Assembly (NCBI GenBank): GCA_964503145.1
Contig: CAZCYV010000002.1
Location: 248,001-312,000 of the forward strand
Direction of reading: 5' to 3'
From: RBG-16-57-11 sp964503145
Lineage (GTDB): Bacteria > Chloroflexota > Anaerolineae > Anaerolineales > UBA4823
DNA length: 64,000 nt
Shown piece after piece: positions 23,288 through 32,251 of this stretch (the first letter of the stretch is position 1; every line of letters begins with the position of its first letter). Position numbers and translations under genes: made by a program. The notes under the pieces were generated by a model. That model worked only from the letters and a program-made list of their open reading frames with translations. It had not been told where the DNA came from and searched no databases.

Positions 23288-25066
23288 TCATCTCAGCGGC
23301 CAGAGCAACGGCGTCAAAATGATGGCCAGCAGATACACTGCCGCCGTCAGCAGTCCACCCACCTTGACAAAATCCATGAAACGGTAGCGCCCCGGCCCAT
23401 ACACCATCAGACAGGCGGGCTCCAGCGGCGTCAGGTAGGAGGTGCTGGCGGCAATGGCGATCATCATGGCAAAGGTGCGCGGATTCAAGCCAAGCTGTAC
23501 CGCCGTTTGCAATGCTACGGGGACCACCACCGCTGCTGCGGCCTGGTTCGACATCGGCTGCGTCAGCAATACTGTCAGCACGAAAAAGCCGGTTAGCAGC
23601 CAGAGTGGATTCCACGTCCCCACCAGCGCCGTCAGGCGTTCGGCAAGGTACACTGCTGCGCCGGTGTACTGCATCGCCGTGCCCAGCGCCAGCATACAGC
23701 CGATCAGGATCAGCACCTTCCACTCCACCTGGCGATAGGCATCCTCGGGGGTGATGCAACGGGTCACGAAAACCAGCAGCGCCCCCAGCAGCATGGCCAC
23801 CGGCAGGGGGATGACCTTCAAAGACCCCAACAGCAACGCCCCGGCAAAAATCCCCGCCACCGTCCAGGCCTGGCGGCGGTTGAACAGTTGCGCTTCCACC
23901 AACCCCAGCACATCGAAGGTGTTTTCGGCTTGCAACGCGGCGATCTGTTTGGGGCTGCCCTGCACTAGCAGCACATCCCCCATCTGCAGGCGCGTATCGG
24001 CGATCTTCGAGCGGATCACCCCGGTGCGACGATTGATTGCCAGCACCTGAATGTGATAGCGCTCGCGCATCTGCAAGCTCTTTGGGGTGCGCCCGATGAA
24101 CGGCGAGCGCGGCAGCAGCAATACCTCCGCCAGATGCAGCCCATCGCCCTGCAAATCCGTATCTGAAAACTTGGCATCGGCCTGGATATCGATTCCGGCG
24201 ACATCCTTGATTTTCAATATGGCGTCCGACGACCCCTCCACCAGCAACGCATCCCCTGCCTGTAGCACAGCGTCCGCGGGAAGATGCAGCAGGCGCTGGC
24301 CCTCACGAATGATCGCCAGCACGGTCAGGTCGAAATTGCGTCCCAGACCGGATTGCGCCAGCGTACTGCCGACCAGCGAAGAGTTGGGCGCGATGCGCAG
24401 TTCAGCCAGGTAAGGGCGCAGGTCGAACGTTTCAGTCAGGGTTTGCGGGGCGGGACGCTCGGGAATCAGCCGTTGGCCGATAAACATCATGTACAGCAGT
24501 CCCACCATCAGCACCGGCACACCTACCGGCGTCAGTTCAAACATGCCGATGGGTGGCAGCCCGAACTGGGTGATCAACCCGCTCACTACGACATTGGTCG
24601 AAGTGCTTATCAGCGTCACCGAACTGGCCAGAATTGCTGCAAACGCCATCGGCATCAGCAAGCGCGAGGCGCTCATTTTAGCCCGCTGGCTCAAGCCCAA
24701 AATCACGGGCAAAAAGAACGCTGCTGCTGCGGTATTGTTGATAAAGGCGCTCAACACGCCTACTGCCAACATCGTCGCTGGCAGCAAACTATTGGGGTAT
24801 TTGCTGGTGAATTGGAGTAAATTGCGACTAACCGCCTCCACCACCCCGGCGCGCATGAGCGCCGCGGTCATGATCAACAGCCCCAGCAGCAGCATCACCG
24901 TATCGCTGCCGAAACCCGCAAACGCCTGCTCCAGCGGGACAAGCCCTAGCACAATCAGCGCTACCAGCACCGCCAGCGCGGTGACATCTGGCGAGACCCA
25001 CTCGAAGGAAAACGACAGCAGCGCGATTCCCAGGATGATCAGCAACAACAGGATTGGCAGTGTCAT
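23288..25066 (-). CDS. SLC13/DASS-type anion permease with two RCK-C (TrkA-C) domains
   Basis: 592 aa. Hydrophobic transporter halves flank a soluble core. The N half has the SSVTLISTSTNVVVSGLI segment and the C half TQPMSNQAAAAVVVPVALQT, matching the substrate-binding SNT-type motifs of divalent-anion:sodium symporters. Between them (about residues 205-390) are two TrkA-C domains (SSLVGSTLAQSGLGRNFDLT; SPFIGRTPKSLQMRERYHIQ), which bind ligands and gate transport. Candidate substrates are sulfate, phosphate or C4-dicarboxylates. No clear ribosome site precedes its ATG, 28 bases after the methyltransferase stop, suggesting coupled translation at the end of the menG-ubiX operon. Confidence 0.87.
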   Translation of the reverse strand: MTLPILLLLIILGIALLSFSFEWVSPDVTALAVLVALIVLGLVPLEQAFAGFGSDTVMLLLGLLIMTAALMRAGVVEAVSRNLLQFTSKYPNSLLPATMLAVGVLSAFINNTAAAAFFLPVILGLSQRAKMSASRLLMPMAFAAILASSVTLISTSTNVVVSGLITQFGLPPIGMFELTPVGVPVLMVGLLYMMFIGQRLIPERPAPQTLTETFDLRPYLAELRIAPNSSLVGSTLAQSGLGRNFDLTVLAIIREGQRLLHLPADAVLQAGDALLVEGSSDAILKIKDVAGIDIQADAKFSDTDLQGDGLHLAEVLLLPRSPFIGRTPKSLQMRERYHIQVLAINRRTGVIRSKIADTRLQMGDVLLVQGSPKQIAALQAENTFDVLGLVEAQLFNRRQAWTVAGIFAGALLLGSLKVIPLPVAMLLGALLVFVTRCITPEDAYRQVEWKVLILIGCMLALGTAMQYTGAAVYLAERLTALVGTWNPLWLLTGFFVLTVLLTQPMSNQAAAAVVVPVALQTAVQLGLNPRTFAMMIAIAASTSYLTPLEPACLMVYGPGRYRFMDFVKVGGLLTAAVYLLAIILTPLLWPLR

Positions 25067-25093
25067 AAGTGCATCTACAGGCAGCAGCGCTGG

Positions 25094-25870
25094 CTAGGTC
25101 TTTTCCACTACCCAGAAATGAGATAACCCAAAAGCGCGCAGCGGCGTGCGCTCCATCCACTGCAAGATCGCCCGCAGGACTTTGCCGATGGCAGGCCAGC
25201 GGGCGATGATGTTATCGTAGGCACCAAAGATCACCGTGCGCTGGATGAAGCGCACCGGCTGCCCACTGAACAGGCGCTCCAGGTCACGCCGGGTGTAGAT
25301 GCGCACATGCGGCGCGAGGCGGTCCCGCAGGGGGCGCGGCAGATAGTTGACCAGCGGGATGTTGCCAAAGCGATACTGGCCACGCCAGTAAAACCCATGC
25401 GTCTCGAAAGGATAGCCGCGGTTAGGGACAAAAATGACCATCCGCCCGCCGGGCCGCAGCACGCGCACCATTTCGCGAACTGCCAGCCGGTCATCCCGCA
25501 CGTGCTCCAGCACCTCATGGCTCAGGATCAAATCGAAAGAGCCGGCAGGGAAAGGCAAGCTCTCGCCCGCGGCGCACAGGATATCGGCGTTAGCCAGCCA
25601 TTCAGCAAGCTGGCGCGCCTCTCGAGCGCGGGAGAAATCGTATTCCAGGCCCACCACCCTGTCGGCGTGCGCGGCCAGGCGCTCGACGTACATTCCCACG
25701 CCGCAGCCGTTTTCCAATACATACCCCTGGATGCGTTCTTGTGCGGCATCCAGGATCATCCTCAAACGGCGATCCTGCCCGGCCCGCCAGACATAAGACG
25801 GCTCGCCGCAGCGGGCAGCCCTTTCCGGATCGCGCGCGGCTGGCAGTTCTGGCGTCATAACAGGTTCCAT
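25094..25870 (-). CDS. Class I SAM-dependent methyltransferase
   Basis: 258 aa. Motif I is GYVLENGCGVGMYVERLA, followed by VVGLEYDFSRAREA and SFDLILSHEVLEHVRDDRLAVR, as in UbiE/methyltransferase-11 proteins; RPGGRMVIFVPNRGYPFETHGFY comes next. The acceptor is unknown. Two ATGs compete as start: 25870, and 25858, which has better spacing to a purine-rich stretch. It is the third gene of a run that begins with menG and ubiX, 13 bases after ubiX, so a quinone- or lipid-related substrate is plausible but unproven. Confidence 0.8.
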   Translation of the reverse strand: MEPVMTPELPAARDPERAARCGEPSYVWRAGQDRRLRMILDAAQERIQGYVLENGCGVGMYVERLAAHADRVVGLEYDFSRAREARQLAEWLANADILCAAGESLPFPAGSFDLILSHEVLEHVRDDRLAVREMVRVLRPGGRMVIFVPNRGYPFETHGFYWRGQYRFGNIPLVNYLPRPLRDRLAPHVRIYTRRDLERLFSGQPVRFIQRTVIFGAYDNIIARWPAIGKVLRAILQWMERTPLRAFGLSHFWVVEKT

Positions 25871-25882
25871 CCTCGTTGCATC

Positions 25883-26455
25883 TCAGCTTCCCTTCCAGCG
25901 CGGGTAGAGGTCGTTCGAGATGCCCAGCCTTGCCAGCACACGTCCCACGAGCTGGTCTATGAGGTCATCCAGGCTCTGTGGTTTGGCATAGAAGGCAGGA
26001 GCAGGCGGGAAAATGACCGCTCCAGCCCGGGCCGCCAGCGCCATCAGGCGCAGATGTCCATAGTGTAACGGGGTTTCACGCACCACCAACACCAGCGGCC
26101 GCCCCTCTTTTAGCGTCACATCTGCCGCCCGGGTCAGCAAATCGGCAGTGTAGGAATTGGCAATGGCCGAGAGGGTCTTGATGGAGCAAGGGATGACCAC
26201 CATCCCCAGGGCGTCGAATGACCCCGAAGCAATAGCTGCTCCGATATTCCTGTAATCATAGAGATGATCCGCCAGGTTCTGCACATCCTTTACGCTCCAG
26301 GTGGTCTCTTCGCGAATCGTGGCGTGCGCGGCCGGTGAAATCACCAGATGCGTTTCGACGTCGCTTGAACGTAAGGCATGCAACAGGCGAATGCCCAGGA
26401 TGACCCCGGAAGCTCCGCTGATGCCCACAATCAAGCGGCGATTTTTATCGCTCAT
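25883..26455 (-). CDS. ubiX: Flavin prenyltransferase UbiX
   Basis: 190 aa, the usual size. The flavin-binding N terminus LIVGISGASGVILGIRLL, the serine/glycine strand VIPCSIKTLSAIANSYTADLL, and RPLVLVVRETPLHYGHLRLM are diagnostic. UbiX makes prenylated FMN, the cofactor of UbiD-type decarboxylases. Its start overlaps the menG stop by four bases (ATGA), so the two are co-translated, in line with a quinone pathway. The decarboxylase partner is not in the window. Confidence 0.95.
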   Translation of the reverse strand: MSDKNRRLIVGISGASGVILGIRLLHALRSSDVETHLVISPAAHATIREETTWSVKDVQNLADHLYDYRNIGAAIASGSFDALGMVVIPCSIKTLSAIANSYTADLLTRAADVTLKEGRPLVLVVRETPLHYGHLRLMALAARAGAVIFPPAPAFYAKPQSLDDLIDQLVGRVLARLGISNDLYPRWKGS

Positions 26456-27186
26456 GCGCGCGCCTTGCGAGGCTTACGCCCCCAATAGATGGCCACCGTG
26501 TCGAACATCAAGCGATGAAAGCCAACCTGTTCGAAACCGGCATCCAACAGGCGAGCGGCCATTCGTTCCGGCTCCAAAAAGCTCTCGGTCGAGTCTGGCA
26601 GGTAGCGATAGGCGTCAGCCTGGCCAGTGAGCCATTGCCCCAGCGTAGGGATCACGGTGTGCAGGTGGAAACGGATGAACGGTTCCAGCAGGTTGTGCGG
26701 CGGGGGCGTAGTATCCAGGGCGACGATCTTGCCTCCGGGCTTCAGCACACGGAGTTGTTCGGAAAGGCTGAGCAGCAGGTTGCTTACATTGCGCAACAAG
26801 AAGCCAGAGACCACTGCATCGAAGGTGTCATCCGGCAGCGGCAACGCCTGGGCGTCGGCGGCGCTCCAGTTGAGCACGCCGGGCCTGACATTCATGCTCT
26901 GTGGGCGACTGCGCCCCGCTTGCATCATCTCCAGGGTGAAATCAGCCGCCAGGACAGTCGCCGTGGGCGTTTGACGCAATGCTTCTCGCGCCAGATCGCC
27001 GGTCCCCGCGCCCAGATCCAGCAACCAGCCTTGCGGAGGCAGCTCCGCCCGCTGGATGACTTCTCGGCGCCAGCGCACATCCTGCCCGGCGGTCATCGCC
27101 CGGTTCATCAAGTCGTAGCGATGAGCAATCCGCGCAAACATACGCTGCACATATCGAGCGCGTTCCGTTCCGGTCAGGTTAGCCAC
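26452..27186 (-). CDS. menG: Demethylmenaquinone methyltransferase
   Basis: 244 aa. UbiE/MenG signatures are present: FARIAHRYDLMNRAMTAGQD, WLLDLGAGTGDLAREAL (SAM motif I), GFLLRNVSN (the family's GFGLRNV), LKPGGKIVALDTTPP and DAYRYLPDSTESFLEPE. It adds the last methyl group to demethylmenaquinone. This organism is therefore inferred to respire with menaquinone, which fits the quinol-linked NrfD complex at 57-63 kb. It heads an operon with ubiX. Confidence 0.93.
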   Translation of the reverse strand: MANLTGTERARYVQRMFARIAHRYDLMNRAMTAGQDVRWRREVIQRAELPPQGWLLDLGAGTGDLAREALRQTPTATVLAADFTLEMMQAGRSRPQSMNVRPGVLNWSAADAQALPLPDDTFDAVVSGFLLRNVSNLLLSLSEQLRVLKPGGKIVALDTTPPPHNLLEPFIRFHLHTVIPTLGQWLTGQADAYRYLPDSTESFLEPERMAARLLDAGFEQVGFHRLMFDTVAIYWGRKPRKARA

Positions 27187-27218
27187 GTTCTAGTCTCCGT
27201 TCACTGTGTATCATCCAG

Positions 27219-29237
27219 TTAATCCCTTGAAGCCGCTGCCTCGCCGCCCAAAAACTCCGCATCCTCAGCGCGGGCAACGCGTTTGCCCTCTTCCACGTTC
27301 ACCAGCGTCAACAACCAGCCGCCCAACACGAACAGCGCAATCAGACTCAAGACCGCCGGGCGGCTGCTGCCGAACAGGATGCCGGCTGTGGCGAACATCG
27401 CCGGCCCGATGATGGACGAGAACTTTTCCATGATGCCAAACAGGCCGAAGAACTCGCCGCTTTTGGCTGCAGGCGACATAGCAGCATATAAACTGCGGCT
27501 GAGCGCCTGGCTGCCGCCCTGCACAACGGCTACCATCCATGCCAGGAACCAAAACTCCACCACCGAGTCCAGGAAGTAGCCCCACACAGCAATAATGGCA
27601 TAAACCAGCAGGGCCAGCAGGACGCTGCGCTTGGTATTCAGGCGATCTACCAGGCTGGAGAAGAGCGGTTTTCCCAGCAAAAACGCCGCCACCAGGCTGA
27701 CCAGCACCGAGGCCAGCACCATGCCTAACACCAGCCCCAGGTTACTTTGGCGTTCCGGCGGCAGCACCTCCGCGGTCGCCAGGGTCATCTGCAGGCCCTG
27801 ACTCGCCGGGTTGCGCTCTCCAGTATTGACGACCCGCAGGATGTGCTCACCAGGCGCATCTGCGCGCAAGGTCTGATTGGTGTCATAACGCGCAGTGCGG
27901 TTGTAAGCGTCGATAATCAACGGCTGCTGGGTGTCCGGATCAATAGCCGGCTGGCCGTCGATGAACACCGCCCATTTGCCGTGGTCTGGTCCGCTGCTGT
28001 AGGTCAATCGAACTCGCTGACCATTGAACGGCACTTCATAAGCAGCGGCAGGGGCGGAACTGGTCTGCAAGGTCATATCCTGATCGCCGCCGACGATCTT
28101 GGCGGGGATTTGCACCGGCTGCCACTCGCCGTAATAGCGGATCGCCTGTGTCGTTGCGCCATAAAGGCCCTCGCCCAGCGACTGAGCAGTGCTGACATAC
28201 GGGGCTGGCCGTGAACCGCTCAATTGCGCAGGCAGCAGCCGTGAGCCGGCGATGCCTACAACCGGCAGAAGGATGATGTTCGCTAAGATGAAAGCCAGGA
28301 AAAATGGGCGGCGCTTCTCGTCTGCGCTGGGCAGTCGGCCAAAGACCAGACTATAAGGGATGCCGACAAACTGCACCAACAGCAAAGCCAGGATCAACTC
28401 AGTAGCGCCGAACCCCAGCTCTGCGCCGTAGATCGCAGCCACACCGATGATCGTGCCAATACCATCGTTGTAGATCAGAAAGGCGATCAAATACTTGAAT
28501 AGCTCCCGGTAGCGTCGGATGTGGGAGAGGGTCTCGCCCAGGCGCTTGAAGCTGGCAGCGACGACATTCACCCCATTCTCCAGCGTCATCGTAGCTGCCG
28601 GCGGTTCGGGGACATAGCGTAGCAATGGAATGGTGAAAACCGCCCACCAGATCGCCACACTGAGGAAGGAAAGCCGCGCTCCCCAGGTGCCAGGCAGCAC
28701 CTGGATCATGACGATGTTGATCGCCAGCAGGATGCCGCCGCCCAGATACCCCATGGCGTAACCTCGAGCGGAAACCGCATCCTGATCCTGCTCTTTCGCT
28801 ACGTGCGGTAGCAAGGCGTCATAGAAGGTGTTTGCGCCGCTGAAGCCGATGCGCCCAATGATCCCCAGGATCGACGCTAGAATCCAATCGCCGGTGCCGA
28901 CCAGCACCAGCAGGGCCGTACTCACGATGCCAACCCCAGCGAACACGGAGAGAAAGCGTTTCTTGCCGCGCATCAGGTCAGAGATCGTGCCCAGGATAGG
29001 AGAGATCACCGCAATGATGAACAAAGAAAGGCTCAGGCCCGTGCTCCAATAGGCCGTGGCAACCGTCGCGCTGGGCAGCGTCGCTCCGGCTACCTGGCTG
29101 AAGTAGATCGGGAGAACCGCTGCCAGGATGGTCGTCGCGAAAGCGGAGTTGGCCCAGTCGTACATCGTCCAGGCCCAGATGCGGCGTTTGTATTCCTGTG
29201 GGCTGAGGTCGTCCAGGTAGTGAGCGGCGACGGTCAT
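27219..29237 (-). CDS. UMF1/Atg22-like MFS transporter with a large inserted beta-rich domain
   Basis: 672 aa, far longer than the roughly 430 aa usual for UMF1 transporters. The N terminus has the family's signature (AWTMYDWANSAFATTILAAV), and about 12 membrane segments can be counted. Residues about 335-497 form a soluble insertion without membrane segments (YYGEWQPVQIPAKIVGG, VRLTYSSGPDHGKWAVFIDG, ADAPGEHILRVVNTGE), resembling a jelly-roll or carbohydrate-binding module. It lies between two membrane segments on the outer side if the normal topology holds. ATG with AGGAGA eight bases upstream; a -10 box TATAAT lies at 29305-29310 on the minus strand. Substrate unknown; sugar or peptide efflux or uptake is possible. 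Confidence 0.82.
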   Translation of the reverse strand: MTVAAHYLDDLSPQEYKRRIWAWTMYDWANSAFATTILAAVLPIYFSQVAGATLPSATVATAYWSTGLSLSLFIIAVISPILGTISDLMRGKKRFLSVFAGVGIVSTALLVLVGTGDWILASILGIIGRIGFSGANTFYDALLPHVAKEQDQDAVSARGYAMGYLGGGILLAINIVMIQVLPGTWGARLSFLSVAIWWAVFTIPLLRYVPEPPAATMTLENGVNVVAASFKRLGETLSHIRRYRELFKYLIAFLIYNDGIGTIIGVAAIYGAELGFGATELILALLLVQFVGIPYSLVFGRLPSADEKRRPFFLAFILANIILLPVVGIAGSRLLPAQLSGSRPAPYVSTAQSLGEGLYGATTQAIRYYGEWQPVQIPAKIVGGDQDMTLQTSSAPAAAYEVPFNGQRVRLTYSSGPDHGKWAVFIDGQPAIDPDTQQPLIIDAYNRTARYDTNQTLRADAPGEHILRVVNTGERNPASQGLQMTLATAEVLPPERQSNLGLVLGMVLASVLVSLVAAFLLGKPLFSSLVDRLNTKRSVLLALLVYAIIAVWGYFLDSVVEFWFLAWMVAVVQGGSQALSRSLYAAMSPAAKSGEFFGLFGIMEKFSSIIGPAMFATAGILFGSSRPAVLSLIALFVLGGWLLTLVNVEEGKRVARAEDAEFLGGEAAASRD

Positions 29238-29385
29238 TTGTGTTCTCCTGTATAGGTATCGAGAGGAACAGATTGGGCAGGTCCTGCCCCAGGCGTTGCC
29301 CCCAATTATAGTATTTTTGAGGGAATTATGTGGAAAAGCCGACTTTTTGCGCCAAGGTCGAGCGGAATCGGTTCAGTTCGACGCT

Positions 29386-29414
29386 TTGTCAGGTGATTAA
29401 ACCGGGATTATGAT
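29386..29414 (+). promoter_or_regulatory. Promoter of the PIN-TRAM gene
   Basis: TTGTCA (29386-29391), 17-bp spacer, TATGAT (29409-29414); a second TATAAT follows directly (29416-29421). The start near 29421 leaves a leader of about 240 nt. Confidence 0.6.
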
Positions 29415-29500
29415 TTATAATAGTAATAGCACTTATTCCTTTTTTTCTGGAGTTCAGCCCGGCTGACAAATTAATTGCAATTATCTTCTTTCATAACATA

Positions 29501-29622
29501 TTTGCTTCGCTGCGAGGTTTCGTCGCGCCCCTTCACCCTCACCTGATAAACCTTTCATAGAAGGCAAATTGGCCTGCAGGTCCATCGCCTTTGGAGCGCA
29601 GTAGTTTGCAAGCGAAGCAAAC
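29501..29622 (+). promoter_or_regulatory. Leader with two mutually exclusive helices upstream of the PIN-TRAM gene
   Basis: TTTGCTTCGCT (29501-29511) is the exact complement of AGCGAAGCAAA (29611-29621). The same 3' stretch can also fold locally as GTTTGC/GCAAAC (29604-29622). These cannot form together, a hallmark of switching leaders. No terminator T-run follows; the region ends about 28 bases before GGAGGA. Confidence 0.35.
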
Positions 29623-29661
29623 TGCAAGCGTTAAGTTTCGTTTTTATTCGGAGGAATTATT

Positions 29662-30753
29662 TTGATCGGCGTCGAATTCATCTTTCGTTTGATTGGCATG
29701 ATCGTCATGGCGATCGTGGGGGTCTATCTGGGTCGAGATCTGGCGGCTTCGATTGGCGCGTCCGCCGATCTCTATGCAGTAGTTTTAGGCCTGGTGGGAG
29801 CGCTGATAGGTCTGGTGCTGACCCCCTTTGTGACCACACGGCCGGTGCGCTATTTTGTTTCTACCTTATCCAAAGTCTCGGTGCAGGTGCTGACCTCTGG
29901 CCTGATCGGGCTGGTGTCCGGGTTGATCATCGCTGCGTTGCTCTCCTTCCCGCTCTCCATGCTCCCCTCGCCTTTCAGCCAGATCTTGCCATTCGTTGGG
30001 GTGGTGATCTTTGGATATTTGGGGGTAGCAGTCTTTGTCATCCGCCATCAGGACATCACCGAAATGCTCTTCTCCCGCTTGCAGGCGCCGACGCCGGAGC
30101 CCGCTGCAGAAACAGGCGGGGTGAGCGCTGGGGTCTCGAACACGATGGTAGGGCGCAATATTCTGTTAGACACCAGCGTAATCATCGACGGGCGCATCGC
30201 CGATATCGCTCGCACCGGTTTCTTGGCCGGCACGCTGCTGATCCCTCGATTTGTGCTCAATGAACTGCAATATATCGCCGATTCGCCGGACGCCTTGCGT
30301 CGCCAGCGCGGCCGTCGCGGCATGGAAGTCCTCTCTCAGTTGCAGAAGGACTCGGCTGTGCCGGTGCGCATCAGCGACATCGATGTCGAGGGCGTGCGTG
30401 AAGTGGACGATAAGCTGGTGGTTCTGGCGCGCCAGTTACGTTGTCCCATTCTGACCAACGATTACAATCTAAACCGTGTGGCAGAGCTACAGGGGGTGGC
30501 GGTGTTGAATGTCAATGAACTGGCCAACGCGGTCAAGTCGGTGTTCCTGCCCGGCGAGTCGATCACCGTGAACATCATCCAGGAAGGGCGCGAAGTCGGT
30601 CAGGGCATCGCCTACCTGGACGATGGCACCATGGTGGTGGTAGAAGATGGTCGCAACCGGATCAACACCAAGACATCAGTCAACGTGACCAAGGTCTTGC
30701 AGACCGCGGCCGGAAGGATGATCTTTGCTCGCATCGACGAGACCAAGGAGTAA
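29662..30753 (+). CDS. Membrane-anchored PIN-TRAM domain protein (YacL-like)
   Basis: 363 aa, starting with TTG at 29662, six bases after GGAGGA. Four N-terminal membrane segments (about residues 5-125) are followed by a PIN nuclease domain (ILLDTSVIIDGRIADIARTG; LTNDYNLNRVAELQGV with its acidic residues) and a C-terminal TRAM RNA-binding domain (about 300-360, ESITVNIIQEGREVGQGIAY). Homologues such as B. subtilis YacL share this layout; their RNA target is not established. It is followed by rlmB after 35 bases, so a role in RNA processing near the membrane is reasonable. Confidence 0.88.
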   Translation: MIGVEFIFRLIGMIVMAIVGVYLGRDLAASIGASADLYAVVLGLVGALIGLVLTPFVTTRPVRYFVSTLSKVSVQVLTSGLIGLVSGLIIAALLSFPLSMLPSPFSQILPFVGVVIFGYLGVAVFVIRHQDITEMLFSRLQAPTPEPAAETGGVSAGVSNTMVGRNILLDTSVIIDGRIADIARTGFLAGTLLIPRFVLNELQYIADSPDALRRQRGRRGMEVLSQLQKDSAVPVRISDIDVEGVREVDDKLVVLARQLRCPILTNDYNLNRVAELQGVAVLNVNELANAVKSVFLPGESITVNIIQEGREVGQGIAYLDDGTMVVVEDGRNRINTKTSVNVTKVLQTAAGRMIFARIDETKE

Positions 30754-30788
30754 GTTCTCACCTGGCCCATTAAGTTTCGGCGGATTAG

Positions 30789-31529
30789 ATGCGCGAGTGG
30801 ATCACCGGACGCAACCCGGTTTATGAAACCTTGCGAGCCAGGCGCCGCACCTGCTTTCATCTGCTCATAGCCCAGGGGGTGCAAGAAAAAGGGCGTCTGT
30901 TAGAAATTCTCCAGTTTAGCCAGCAAAGGCGCGTTCCCATTGAGCATGTTCCGCGCCCTCGCCTGGATGCAATTGCCGAAGGGCACCAGGGCGTGGCTTT
31001 AGAAGTCAGCGCTTATCCCTATTGCGCCCTGCAGGATATCCTCTCATTGGCCGAAGCGCGTTCGGAGGCGCCCTTCCTGCTGATCCTGGACGCCCTGCAA
31101 GACCCACAAAATCTGGGCACGCTGTTACGAACCGCTGAAGGTGTGGGAGTACATGGGGTGTTGCTCCCATTGCGCCATACGGCCACCATTACGCCGGCGG
31201 TGGTCAGCGCTTCTTCCGGCGCCAGCGAACATCTGCTGATCGCTCAGGCGAACCTGGCTCAAGCCATTGCGGCGCTCAAAGAAACCGGGGTGTGGGTCGT
31301 CGGGTTGCACGGTGGCAGGGAGGCCGAGCCCGCTGGTCGAGTGCGATTGGATGGGCCGATTGCGCTGGTCGTGGGCAGCGAGGGCCAGGGAATGCGCCCC
31401 TTGATCCGAGAATCGTGCGATATCCTGATGCGCCTGCCGATGCGCGGCAAGGTGGAGTCGTTCAATGCAGCGGTTGCCGGCTCGATTGCCTTGTATCTTG
31501 CCTGGCAGGCGCGTGGTTCGAATGAATAA
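30789..31529 (+). CDS. rlmB: 23S rRNA 2'-O-ribose methyltransferase (TrmH/RlmB family)
   Basis: 246 aa. The N-terminal substrate-binding domain (EWITGRNPVYETLRARRRT) is followed by the SPOUT knotted domain with the three family motifs: LDALQDPQNLGTLLRTAEG, IALVVGSEGQGMRPLI, and LPMRGKVESFNAAVAGSIAL. It methylates a guanosine ribose, by analogy G2251 in the peptidyl-transferase loop of 23S rRNA. Related tRNA enzymes share the fold, so the exact site is inferred. The downstream methyltransferase overlaps its end by eight bases. Confidence 0.9.
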   Translation: MREWITGRNPVYETLRARRRTCFHLLIAQGVQEKGRLLEILQFSQQRRVPIEHVPRPRLDAIAEGHQGVALEVSAYPYCALQDILSLAEARSEAPFLLILDALQDPQNLGTLLRTAEGVGVHGVLLPLRHTATITPAVVSASSGASEHLLIAQANLAQAIAALKETGVWVVGLHGGREAEPAGRVRLDGPIALVVGSEGQGMRPLIRESCDILMRLPMRGKVESFNAAVAGSIALYLAWQARGSNE

Positions 31530-32193
31530 TAATCGAATCGCGCGGCGCATCGTTGATCACCGTGACGAAACCAGCCTGGCAGCGGCATACCGCCGGAGGC
31601 GCTTCCAACTGTTCCTGGAACTCATCGACCATTTACCCAGGCCAGTCACGATTCTGGATGTAGGCGGCGAGCCGCGCTTTTGGGAGGTGATGGGCCTGGC
31701 AGGAAACCCTGATTTTCAGGTGATCTTGTTGAACCAGGCGGTCTTCCCAAGTTCCTGGGCCAATTTACGCCCTGTGCTCGGCGATGCGACAGATTTGAGC
31801 CGTTTCGAGGACCGGCAGTTCGAAGCTGTCTTTTCGAACTCAGTCATCGAGCATTTGGGTAGCTACGCCCGGCAACAGCGCATGGCGGCGGAAGTGCAGC
31901 GAGTGGGGAAATTCTACTTCGTCCAGACCCCGAACCGCTATTTTCCTTTAGAGCCGCATTTCCTGGTGCCGTTTTTTCAATTCTTTCCCAGTGGGTTGCA
32001 AATTGCTCTCTTGCAGCGGTTCAGCCTGGGCTGGTATCCCAGGACTCCCGACCGCCATCTGGCGAGCCAGCTTGTCCACTCCCATCGTCTGTTGACAGCG
32101 GCCGAGATGCGCCTGCTCTTCCCCAACGGCAAGCTATATAAAGAGCGGGCGTTGGGCATGACGAAATCTTTGATCGCTTATGGGCCGGTTTAA
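31522..32193 (+). CDS. Class I SAM-dependent methyltransferase
   Basis: 223 aa from the ATG at 31522, inside the end of rlmB; the longer open frame from 31465 lies wholly in rlmB. Motifs: VTILDVGGEPRFWEVMGLAG (unusual motif I, GGEPRFWE instead of GxGxG), FQVILLNQAVFPSS, and FEAVFSNSVIEHLGSYARQQ. It ends with a Tyr-rich region (KFYFVQTPNRYFPLEPHFLV) common in methyltransferases acting on glycan or lipid substrates. Target unknown. Confidence 0.78.
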   Translation: MNNNRIARRIVDHRDETSLAAAYRRRRFQLFLELIDHLPRPVTILDVGGEPRFWEVMGLAGNPDFQVILLNQAVFPSSWANLRPVLGDATDLSRFEDRQFEAVFSNSVIEHLGSYARQQRMAAEVQRVGKFYFVQTPNRYFPLEPHFLVPFFQFFPSGLQIALLQRFSLGWYPRTPDRHLASQLVHSHRLLTAAEMRLLFPNGKLYKERALGMTKSLIAYGPV

Positions 32194-32236
32194 TTTTCGT
32201 CCTCGGTTGCCCTGGCCAGCCTGTTCGTTTGAAGCA

Positions 32237-32245
32237 TGTTACAAT
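32237..32245 (+). promoter_or_regulatory. Extended -10 promoter placing the start site at the xylanase ATG
   Basis: TGT-TACAAT (TG at 32237-32238, hexamer 32240-32245). The predicted start is 32252, the A of the xylanase ATG, so its mRNA would be leaderless. There is no clear -35 box or Shine-Dalgarno. Confidence 0.5.
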
Positions 32246-32251
32246 CACCCG

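Larger units (their letters stand above)
29238..29661. other. Divergent intergenic region with promoters on both strands
   Basis: 424 bases without a gene. Minus strand: TATAAT at 29305-29310 for the MFS gene. Plus strand: the promoter at 29386-29414 and a roughly 240-nt leader for the PIN-TRAM gene, listed separately. No repeat or mobile element is seen. Confidence 0.6.
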
